This document shows positions 50,784 to 61,300 of a stretch of 64,000 bases of DNA, piece after piece. The stretch lies in assembly GCA_000733355.1 (NCBI GenBank), contig JNVV01000023.1:441366-505365 (forward strand), given 5' to 3'. Made by a program: the position numbers and the translations under genes. Source of the DNA: Falciphora oryzae. Its lineage: Eukaryota; Ascomycota; Sordariomycetes; Magnaporthales; Magnaporthaceae. How positions within the stretch are numbered: position 1 is the stretch's first letter; every line of letters begins with the position of its first letter. The notes below the pieces were generated by a model. It was not told where the DNA came from and did no database searches. It worked only from the letters and a program-made list of their open reading frames with translations.

Positions 50784-53700
50784 AGAAACAGGAAATCCCG
50801 ATGGACGCACCAACTCCTAGACCTAGACGAGTCAGGGATCGTCCTGGAAGACCGGGATCCTTGTGAGAAATAAGAATTTTCGAGGGAGGCAGGAAGTCTC
50901 TGGGAGCCTCTGAAAGAGATGTCATTGTGGCTTAATGGGTCATGTTTCTTGTCGATGTATTCACTGTTTGTGTTTTTCTTCTTTTCTCGCTTGCGATGGT
51001 GTTCTAGCATTTTCACGAGGGGTCTGGCATAGACTTCTCTCAGGGTCATGTTTCTATGGGCGCACTCGCTTCCTACTCGCGGCGCTTTTTCTGGCATTTT
51101 CACTAGGGTCGTTTGTCCTCTTCCTCACAGCCCTGCCGTCCTTACTCACCAAGGGCGTGTGTTTTGTCGATACCTGGATTTTGTTCTCTTGGCTGCGCTT
51201 TCCCGGCATTTTCGGAGCTCATCTGGTTTCTTCACTGGGGGGTCCTCGTCTTCTCACGAGGGCTGCCTCGCCCCCCACTTCTCATACCTGATGCTCCAGT
51301 CCATTATCCGTCTGTTGCGATTAATTCCGTTCCACCGAGTGGAATGTCCAAGTAACTACCTAGTCCACGCGATGGGAGGATAGCTCTCATCAGCTGCACA
51401 CCGGTAGTCATGGTGCTGCCTTGGTAGTTTTCCTTTGGGACTCCCTGAGAGGGTTACTGTCATTCGTGGCAACTGGAAGCCACTGTGCTCCATGTACTTT
51501 CTCGGGTGCCGTCGCGCCTTGGTAGTCCCATAATAGAGAAGTACTACGTGCCAAATACTGTGCTTCCCCCCTGCTGTTCACCATGTCTTCGCATAAGGAC
51601 AGAATTTCAACAGTCACATGCACATGGTCACCCGGAGCAGAGGTGCAACTCGCATCGAATCGATTGGCGAGTAGCGGATTTATTAAGGAGGGCTAATGCG
51701 TGCCAAACTTTTTACAGGCGGGCTGCCGGGTCCCGAACCGGCCCCTATTTTCCCTTGCCGTTGACAGCCAGGGATGAAATGGGGCGAGGCTCGGGGGAAG
51801 TTGTTTTGAAAACAGAAACATGTCTGAGATGCTAATGGGTTGCCCGAATACCTCTTGGGGGTATTGTCTAGACCCGATAGAAAAGAGAGAGAAAAAAAAA
51901 ACATAAGGAAATGGGGTCATTACATCCTGCCTTGGCCGGCCAGGCGGGATGCAACAGTCCCCGGGGTGGAATACATGGAATATTGTACCGGGAAAGGACT
52001 GAAGAAAAAAAAAAGAAATCTGATAAAACAAGTGCTTTTGCTCTTCCTCCATTTTCCCCATTATGCTTTTTTTTTTTTTTTTGGGCTCCTCCTCCTCTTT
52101 TCAACTTTTTTTTTTTCTTTTTGACTTTGGTCTTGTACGCTGTCGTCCACCTTCTAGTTCCAGGTGAGCCCCAAATCACCCGTATATGTATGGTGAATCT
52201 GTCGAGAGCGGGCTCGGGCTCGCCTTGGCTATGGTCTTGGTAGAAAATGTGACGAAAAAAAAAAAAAAAAAAGCGTTCAGGCGGCCGGGAGTCTCAAGGG
52301 CGCACCTGTGCCCAACTTAACGACTCCATGCCGCCCGGGAGTATTGCCGCCGTTTTTGTTGTTCATGACGCGTGAATTCCTTTCTGTTTATTCCTCCTCT
52401 GGCCGTTGATGAGTGTTGTCTTGATAGAAAGGACAAAAAAAAAAAAGGAATGCTGAGCTCAAGCAAGTGCTGAGCGGAGGGTATCTTTATCTGTGCTTCT
52501 TTGATAATGACAAGGCCGCCGGGCGTGGGTGGGGAAAATGCCAAAGCGAAAGCCTCGCAGAGGCACGCTTTTTCCTGGCATATCAAAAGACGACGACAGA
52601 TTAAATTAGATGTTGGGGGCGCCACCAAGGTTGGCCCCTAGGCGGCACCCGAGCATGGACCGGTAGGAGGGTGAGGTGGGCTGGTGTAGCAGGCACAAGG
52701 TAGAGCTTATGCAATTATTGGAGGTGTGATTAGAGGGGTGTGCCTGCGTGGCCGAGGTTCTCCAGGTGGGTTGTGTAGCCCCTGACCAGGGGCCCGGTGA
52801 CAAAGCAGGGCGCGCGCCCTGGGGAGCCAAGAGCAGGGTGGGTGGGCACCTCAAAAGATGCTTGAGATGCAGACCCGTTGGGTATAGGTGACTCATCGTC
52901 TCGGAACCGCAGCCCCTAGCTGAAAGAGAAGCGGGCGGACGCGGTTGGTGGGTTGTTGGTGTGCACGCCGCGGCGGGGACCGTTGAGAGCGTGCTGGTGA
53001 AGGGACCACCACGTGGAGCGAATCGGGGCAGCGCGCGGAGGCCAGGCCCGGCTCCCCCAGGGGTTGGCTACACACAGCCCAGGGATGAATACGACGAACC
53101 GGGCCGGGAGCGAGCAGTTGGGGTCGTGTCTTTGGTTACACGGCAGGGGGGAAGGGCCAGCTCTCGGGGCTGTGGCTGTGTCCTGCAGGACGTTCCGAGG
53201 GAGAGGGACGGACGAACTGGAGGGGAGGATGCTGCTCTGGCGCTGGCGGGTGTACAAGCCTGTCTGTTTCCCTGGCAGGATATGGGAGGGGTGGGAGTGA
53301 GAGGATAGCAGGCGTGCGGCAGAAAGCGACGGTTGGGAATGGCCTCGGAGTTCCGGGATTGCGCGTGCGTGCTGCTACTGGATTGGTTGATGTGGCGTGC
53401 AACGTTGAAGTCTCTCTCGGGCTCCAGCAGCGTGTTCAATCAGGGTAAAAAGGGGACCGGGCATTTTTACCCCTTCCTGTTGGCCTGGGAGACGGGAGCT
53501 TGGCAAGGAACATGCGTGACACGGCGTCGCGGCTTCGGGCATATGTCAAGGGCCGTGACGCCCGTCGAGCTGCCAACTGGTCTTGTCAGATTTTCCCTGG
53601 CAGGCCTCGTGTCCGGGCTGGTTCTTTGGGCTGGCGGCTGCGGGTTGGCGGGTGTTAGATTAAATCTGACAGGACAGCTCCGAGGCGACGCAAGGATGGC

Positions 53701-55087
53701 TGCATATTCGCCGGAGGGCGCATCGACGGACAGCCGCGGTGCTTGCCCTTCTCCGGCTGGCAAACAGGGAAGGTAGCCAGGCCCTGTTCTGTGGCTGCGG
53801 TGGCGTTGCGTCTGGAAGTCGTGTGACCGCCCCCTTGTCGCTTGCTGGCTTCGCTTGTTGCGATGGAGAAGGGGGTCTGGTGTTTCTTTGAGAGTTTGGC
53901 TTGCCGGCTGCGTGTCGTTCAGCCAGCCGAAGAGCAGAGATGGGGTCTCGACGACGTCACGGCTTTGACTCAGAGGCCCAACTGGAGGTTGACAGTTGTA
54001 GCAGGAGTGTGCGAGCGGTCTGTCAACACTCTGCCCTGCTGGCATGGTTCATCAGGAGGGAGGCGAGGCCCGAAGAGAGCTAGGCGAACGTGTGGGTGGG
54101 TATGGATGGACGTGTATGTGTATGTGTGTGTTTACGTGTGGAAGTAGTGGTCTGGCGAGGCCGCCTGGGTGGCTTGGGGAGGGTTAATCATCTTGCCAGC
54201 ACGCCGTAAGCGTTGTCTGATGACATGGTGCCCGGTACGGGACGCGCCGACGCGAGCCCAAAGAGTCATAGGCAGAGAGAGAAGCCCGACCATGTGCCCG
54301 ATCCCAGCCGAGCTCGAAGCAGGAAAACCCAGGCAGCCAATGAGACGGATTTTTGGCCACGGTTGGGTTGCCTCTCGGGACCAGTGTCTGGTTTCAGAGC
54401 CAGATTGTGGCGCCCGATTCTCCCTTGGCGGGCCGCCCTGCTCTGGCCAGTTGTGTGCTTGTGTCTCGTGTCCATGCAGAGGGTTGATCCGTGGCTTCCA
54501 GAGGCGGTGGCGCCGGGCGGTCTCTGGTACCTGCGTGTGTGGGTGTTTTGGTGTGCTCGTGTCTGCTGTCTGTCTGCCTGCCTGCCGGGAAGATGGGCCT
54601 GGGTTTGGGTGTAGAACGCCATGTTCGGGGTGGTGGTTGGTGGGACTCGAGCCCGTAGATAGTGGGGGCTACCCTAGATGGTAGGGAAGAGCAGTGGAAT
54701 TTGCTAATCTGTGTGGGGGGTCTCGGGCTTTGCTGGAGGTGGTAGCAGCCGCCTGGTGGTGGTGGCTCCCGTCGCCGCGGCGGCTGCTGTCGTGATCCAG
54801 GGATACGACAGGGCCACACCGGTGGGTAGCGTAGGCAAGGCAGGGGATGGAAGCCCGGGGCGGCCACAAGTCTCCCAGGCTGGTGCTGGCGCGGGACCCG
54901 AGTGGGTGGGTTGAAGGGGATGGGCTGGCGGATGGGGAGCACGAAAAGCCCGGAAATAGAACTGCCATCCAACCAGAGACGCAAGAGGCAGGCAGTCCAT
55001 GCAGAGAACAAACAGGTGGTACGCGCTAACAGAAGAGGGCCCGGCGCTGTTGCAGAGCCCTGTCGTGCTGGTTGCTAGTAGTGGTGG
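50784..55087. other. Long gene-free region between convergent genes
   Basis: 4.3 kb without a credible protein gene. Homopolymer runs (A9 at 51892, T18 at 52066, A17 at 52255, A12 at 52434) and GC-rich stretches with many unsupported open frames on both strands (53-55 kb). No tRNA, rRNA or recognised repeat seen. It could hold long 3' untranslated regions or non-coding RNA. Confidence 0.5.
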
Positions 55088-55371
55088 NNNNNNNNNNNNN
55101 NNNNNNNNNNNNNNNNNNNNNNNNNNNNNNNNNNNNNNNNNNNNNNNNNNNNNNNNNNNNNNNNNNNNNNNNNNNNNNNNNNNNNNNNNNNNNNNNNNNN
55201 NNNNNNNNNNNNNNNNNNNNNNNNNNNNNNNNNNNNNNNNNNNNNNNNNNNNNNNNNNNNNNNNNNNNNNNNNNNNNNNNNNNNNNNNNNNNNNNNNNNN
55301 NNNNNNNNNNNNNNNNNNNNNNNNNNNNNNNNNNNNNNNNNNNNNNNNNNNNNNNNNNNNNNNNNNNNNNN
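55088..55371. other. Scaffold gap (284 N)
   Basis: Run of N only. Confidence 0.99.
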
Positions 55372-56022
55372 CCAGCAAAGGGGCAGAGAACAAGCGAGGG
55401 TTTCGGAAATGCACCAGTACGGAAAGCAGGAAGGAGTAAATGTCAGGGAATGGAAGTGATCGGCAGAGAGGCTGCGGCTGCTCAAAGGGACGTGATGCGC
55501 GAAATGCATGCTCGGGCTGGCTGCCTCCAACGGGGTGGGATTCGTTCGGAACGGAGGGAAGAAGGTACAGAGGCAAAGAAACGCTGGAAAGAAAAGTACA
55601 GGAGCAATATTACGGGACCCCGCCACAAACGGCTCGGCTGCCGGAATGAAGAGCCAGGGTCTCGAATTCGGACGTATACGAAAACAGGAGCGGCGGGCAT
55701 CTCGGGCGCAGAAGGAGGGGTGTGAAGGAAACGGGAAAAAAGCAAACAGCTGAACGAGTGCGGGGTTGGATTCGCGAGGTACAGAGATAAGCCGGACAGA
55801 CGGAGCGTTGGAAAAACTTTCATGCTAGTTGGGGGGGTCATGGGGTGGTGTGCTGGGGGTGGTGTGCTGTGGGTGGGTGGGTAGGGCAGGCAAGTTTGTG
55901 GTGTGGGAGCTGAGGGGAAGGGCCATGGGCTGCATGAAGCTTCACGCAACGCACACGGCATCCATCCACAGGGGGAGAAAGACGGGATGGAAAACCGAAA
56001 CGAGTGCAATGCCAGTCGCGCA
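55372..56022. other. Downstream region of the second Zn2Cys6 gene
   Basis: About 650 bp after the stop codon of the minus-strand regulator; presumably 3' untranslated sequence and terminator. No gene seen. Confidence 0.4.
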
Positions 56023-58317
56023 CTAGCGCCGGCCGCCGACCGAGGTGCGGTGGCCACCCGAACCCGACGGGGTGCTGGCGCCGGAGGCGTGGTGGTGGTG
56101 GTGGTGGTGGTGGTGGTGGGCGTGGGCATGGTCGCCGCTGCTGCTGTAGGGGCTGCTGTTGCTGTGCGCGCTGGTGCTGTTGCTGTGCGCGCTGGTGCTG
56201 CTGCTGCCGTGGTGCTGCTGCTGGCCGTGGTGGTACGACGACGACGCGCCGCCGGCGTACGAGCCGTAGGCGTACGACGAGAGGTGGTTGCTGCCGCTGC
56301 TGGCGTGGTGCTGCGGCGGCGTGGGCAGCGGGATGTACGGCTGGCCGCTGGCCGCGGCCGTCGAGGACCGCCGGCCGGCGCTGCTGCCGGCGTAGGCCGA
56401 CGTCGACGTTGACGAGGTCGAGTCGTGGGGACTGCTGCTGTACTCGTAGCTGCCGACCAGATCGACGCCCGAGCCGGCGCCGCGCAGTGACTCTCTGCAG
56501 GAGACGGGAGAGGGGTGGTTAGCAGCCTTCTTGGCGGGCGGCGGGTGGTGCCTGTAGTCTTGTTCATCTGCCGTGTCCAGCCGATGCTCGTGCTTCCTGG
56601 CTACCGTGGGTTTGACGCCACTGCTGCTGCTGCCCTCTTCCTCGCAGTCTTTCTCCTGCTTGATCGTGGGCTCTGGCGGTGACGGCGTCGGCGGCGCCCC
56701 AGGCGATGAGCCTGCGGGCTCAGGGCTGCGACTTGATGCCACCGTCTCGACACTGACAGACCCTCGATCGCTGCTTCTGCTGTCCCCGCCGCTAGTCCTG
56801 CCAACGACAGAGGACAGCTCAGGCCCCATGGCCATGAGAGGAAGCGACGACAGCAGCTCAGAGGCCAAGGGCACAGAGCCCCGGACTCCACCCTGGTGCA
56901 GTGCAAAGGGAGCGGCATGGGCAGAACAGTGATGGTGATGGCAGCAGACGCACGATGGGGGAAAGGGGACTTGAACTGACGAGCGGGGCTGCATGGCGCA
57001 GTAGTGGGCAGGGGTTATGGCAGCTTCTTGGGCAGGATGCAGGTAGTACTCATGGTGGTAGTGGTGCTGGACCACCACCGGCGCGCCAGCGGCACTCGCA
57101 GCGCGACGGTGGAGCAGGTCCATGGCTTGGGGAGCGGCATCGCTGCCGGGAATGTCTGCGGTGCTGGAGACGGTGCTGCTGCCTTTGGGGCCGTGCCGGG
57201 AAGGTGCAGGATATGGGAACATCTGAGGGTGGTAGTAGCGGCTGTGAACATACATGCTGCCCGTCCCCGACCCCGCCCCGGACCTGCTCCGGGACGTGGT
57301 GGTAGACCCTGCGGCCGACCAGGGCGTATAACCAATGACCGCCTCCATCGTGTAGTATGGCTGCTGAATTCCTGCATCTCGTGAGTAGTACTCGTAGTCG
57401 CCCGTGGGCGCCGTCGTGCCCCAGTCGTAGTTGTAGGCCGACGTCGACGACGCCGACGTGACTGGCGTCGACCTGGCGGTGCTGCTGCTGCCGCCGCCGT
57501 AGTAGCTGCCACCGCCGGTCGAGGCGCGTGACTGGAAGGCCGGCATCATGGTGCCGTGGGGACCCATCTCGGCGCCGTATGGCACCTGCAGCGGCGGCAT
57601 CGAGCCGCGCGTGGCCGAGGCGCGCGAGACCTCGATGTTGTAGCCGCACTCCATGTGTTGCGAGCCAGGGCCGGGCTCGCCATCGTGGCGCAGCGAGGTG
57701 AGCTGAGAGGATACCTGTGGCAGGCAAGGGCCGGTTCGGCGGTCCTTGGTCAGTCGTCACGCCCATACAAGCAGTGCTTTGCGCCTCTTCTCATGCTGAC
57801 AGTGGCTGCGCCCCTGGTCATGATATCTGGTGCCGTCAAAGTAACCGGATCTTACCCTCAGAAACTGGCAGCCGTCTGCGTTGGCGGTCTTGCAGTTGGT
57901 GCAGGGCATGCCACCGCCAGGGTCGCCGCTGCAGCGGATCTTGCGCTTGCGGCACCGTCCGCACTGTTATCAAAGACGACAAGGGTTGTTAGTGGGTGCA
58001 CAAAAATATGACGAGGCTGGATCCTAGAGGGAAGGGGAAGGATAAGAGCCGTATGGCTGGGTATAGCATACTGCAACAGCGATGCGCTTGCGCGCGGGCA
58101 TATCGTCCGAGTGTCCGTCCGACATGGCGTAAGGGGTGGTGGGGGTCTTGCTCTTGGCCAAGTGTGGCGTCGGGCAGGAAGGGGAAGAAGGTGGGTGGTG
58201 GTAGCTGGTGTTGTATCCCTGAGAGGAGGGAAGAGCTGGCAGCGGCGAGGGTGGGTATCCGGTGGTCCTATATCTTCTTCCTTGTTCGCTGTAGTCGTAT
58301 AAGCGGCTGGACATCAT
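56023..58317 (-). CDS. Zn2Cys6 transcription factor, low-complexity type
   Basis: Exons 58317-58072, 57963-57856 and 57714-56023 give 681 aa. Introns: GTATGC...GATAACAG of 108 bp and GTAAGA...CCACAG of 141 bp, both phase 0. The first splice creates the zinc cluster C83-x2-C86-x6-C93-x9-C103-x2-C106-x7-C114 (CGRCRKRKIRC, CTNCKTANADGC). The rest has no recognisable regulatory domain. It is rich in Ser/Gly/Tyr/His, with SYYGGGSSSTARSTP, a HHYHHEYYLHP stretch, an acidic/Lys segment (TIKEEKDCEEEG-like), tandem SNSTSAH repeats and a ten-His tract near the C-terminus. A strong acceptor (GCTAAC...CTCCTGCAG at about 56530-56503) suggests another, unmodelled intron. Regulators of this type often control development or secondary metabolism; the role is unknown. 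Confidence 0.82.
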
Positions 58318-61300
58318 AAATTGCGCGTTGGCGTAATCTCGGCCTGGCCTTGCGTGGTGTCAAGACTTGCAGAGCAGGGCTTGTTATGCGCTGTTGTTTG
58401 CCGTGACTCTTTTGGGGGTAGGTGAAAAAGGAGACAAGGGGAGGAGGGTGTGGGATGATGTCTTCGTCTTCCGACCCGGCTTGCTCAGGCTTGGCCCCGC
58501 GGATGGTCGATGACGATAAGCACAAAGGACGGAACGCTGCTTCCCCTGCGATGCTGCAGCGGCTGGAAACAGATGGTCTCAGAATCCCGGCGGGGAGCTG
58601 CGCCTTTGATTCGATCTCGATACCCGAGGCCGAGCGAATACCAGATCCGGCAGGTGTAGTCGGACGGAAAGACCACGCGGGCCCCGGCTGGCTCGGGTGC
58701 TGGGAGGAGGGGAGAATGGGGGAAAAAGGAGAAGGGGAAATGGGGGAAGGAAAGACGCTAACCTCCTCTCCGCAGGGACGCAACCAGAAAAAAAAGAAGA
58801 AAAGAAAGAAAAAAACAAGAGCCGAGGACAGAAAACAGCAACAACAGGCGAGCAAGAGCGGTGGCGTTCTGGGTTTACGGTGGCTGCAGAGAGCGAGAAG
58901 GCGTGAGTGGCCAAGGTCCGAAGAGGTGCCAACAGCCCCTGAGCACGAGGATGCGTCGAGATGCCTTCTGCCGCACGCCCCTGGGCCCTGATGCAAGGGT
59001 GACGATGGATGGGGCGGTGGTGGTGATGGACAAGGAGGTGTGTGGGATCGAGAGACAAGGCGGTTACTGGGCAGATCGACGGTGTACAGGAAAGCCGGCC
59101 GGCCGGTTCCTTTCTTCGCAAGTGAAGGCAAAAGAAAAAGCAACGAGTGAGCAAGGGGAGGTGTTTGTCGACTAGCTGGGAAAGGATGTCTCACTCACTT
59201 CGGGACCGCCTGGTGGTCAAAGGTCACGTACACGCGCACACGCCCTTGGCAGGCCCGACTTTGTGCGTCGTTCGTCTCTCGAATGTCTCGGGCTTGGACG
59301 ACCGAATCCGGGCGTCTGGACGGGGATCGGAGGAAAGGAAGAAAGCTGCAAGGGCCGTCGCGGGACCTGACCCCTTTTTTCTCGGTGGCTTAGAGCCGAA
59401 AGAGAAGAAAAAAATGGAATAAAGGAAAAAGGGGAAAAAGGGGAAAGGAGTAGAGATAGGCGTGTGCTGTTCTAATATGTTGTGCTGCGCTGTCTGTCTC
59501 AGTCAAAAGCGAGGGTGGATGGTCAGCCCACGAGGTTCAGCCCGGGGTGTGTGGTTCAAGAGGAAGAAAGAAAGGAGCAGCCGAGAAACAGAAGGATATT
59601 TGCTGGTCTGTTGTCTCCCTCTCCCTCTCTTTCTCTTCTCTTGCTAGATGCCTGAGTGGTCTTCGTCTGTCCTCGGAGAAAGCGCGCTGGGGAGGTAGTA
59701 AGTGGGAGACAGGGGGGGTTTAATACGGCCAGCCGAGCGTCTTTCCTGGCTGACCTCCCTCTCCACTTCAAGCCAGGCTCAGCGTGCTGGAAGACAGCTA
59801 CTGGGCTTCTTCGCGCCTTGTCAGACTCACCCGTGCGTATGTGTGTGTCTCTATGTGTTTGCGACACGGCCAAATATTCGCTCGGATGGGACGACAGCCG
59901 GAGACGTCTGTGGCAAGCGGTGGTCCTGGGTAACTCAGTCTTGCGGCGAGTCTGCGTCCTTGTCGGTTCCTTCTCCTTTCGTTTCTGCTCGTTTTTATCT
60001 CTTGTCTCCTCTCTTGTCTTGCGTTCTCGGTGACCGGTGAAGGGGTGAAAAGAAAGTGGGCAAGGTCCTTGGACGCCGGCTGGGATGGCTGATAGGCCTG
60101 GCGGCGTGCGGACCTCTTTGGGCGATGGGACACGGGGTGCACAAGGCACACCACAGGAGGGTCTAATACTGACAGCCTCTGGCACAGGTGTAAGGGTGTC
60201 ACCGCGAGGCAAGCAGGAAAGCAAAGCAAGCAATCGTTGCCTTCAAACTCCTTGGTCCGGGAAGGGGGAGAGTGGCGAGGTGGAACTGGGCTGGGTATCA
60301 GAGGAAGCCAGCCGATATATACATGGGCAGAGCAGGAGTCGACAAGACGTCGCTGCCGGAGACGCTGGGGATGTTGGGGGCAGGCCAATGAGCAAGGCAC
60401 GGGACATGGCTGAGTGTCGTTTGCTGTAGACGGCAGGCAGGGAGCGAGAAGGCAGTTAGGAGGTGGGTGTTTGGGCGATATCGTAGCCACAAAACGGGGC
60501 TGCGAGGCCAGCAGGCGCTACGTGTACAACGAAAGTGTACAATGATACCGTGTGCCCGTGGCGTGCGGTGCCTGACGCGGAGTCGGCGCTCCCAGGCCAA
60601 TGCAGGTACCTTCATTTCTAGGTACCCAAACGAGAGTCTGGGCCCGAAAGCACGCCCAGCCTGGGGGAGAAAGTCTGGCAGCATTGGGACTAAGACGATT
60701 TCGATTCAACATCTGGGGCGCTCTGGAAAAGGTAAAAGGTACCTGTGCTGGGGGAACGAATAAAAAAAAATTTAGGGAAAAGAAAAGAAAAGGAAAAAAA
60801 AAAAAAAAAAAAAAAAAGGGAAAAACAAGGCGTGGACGCGGCAAAATTCGGAGGTGGGGTGTGCATGTATTGGCAATTGTTTGCTCAGCAGGGAAGGAAG
60901 GCACGCACACCCCCAAGCACTCTTTCCCAACGCAGCAGGGGTCGGTGGTTGACGAATGCGGACACTGCAAAACCGGAAAGCCGCATGCATGGGTTCGCAA
61001 ATGGCACCTCGAGATTTACAACCCTTGCAGGTTTGCCCTTAGAAATCTGCTTTTTTTTTTTTTTTTCTCCAGTCAATGGGGGCTAAGAGATACCCTGGGT
61101 ACGTACACTTGTGCAAGTCCCTGACCCGGTAATAAACCCGCCATCTGGTCAGTCAGGTGAGCAGAAAGAAAAGACACAGATCGGACCTGTTGACATCCGG
61201 GACCAGTGGCGCAGCCCTTGATATTGGACTGCTGCTGGCCCCAAGACAAGAAACGATATTACCGGCATGCAAAAATCGCCGATTCGACTGCTCGTTGCTA

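Noticed and set aside
51690..51750. tRNA-like T-arm (GGTTCGGGACCC on the minus strand)
   Set aside because: No matching acceptor, D-arm or anticodon stem could be found around it.
52600..55011. Many open frames of 80-200 codons on both strands
   Set aside because: GC-rich DNA gives such frames by chance; none has a domain, consistent codon pattern or convincing introns.
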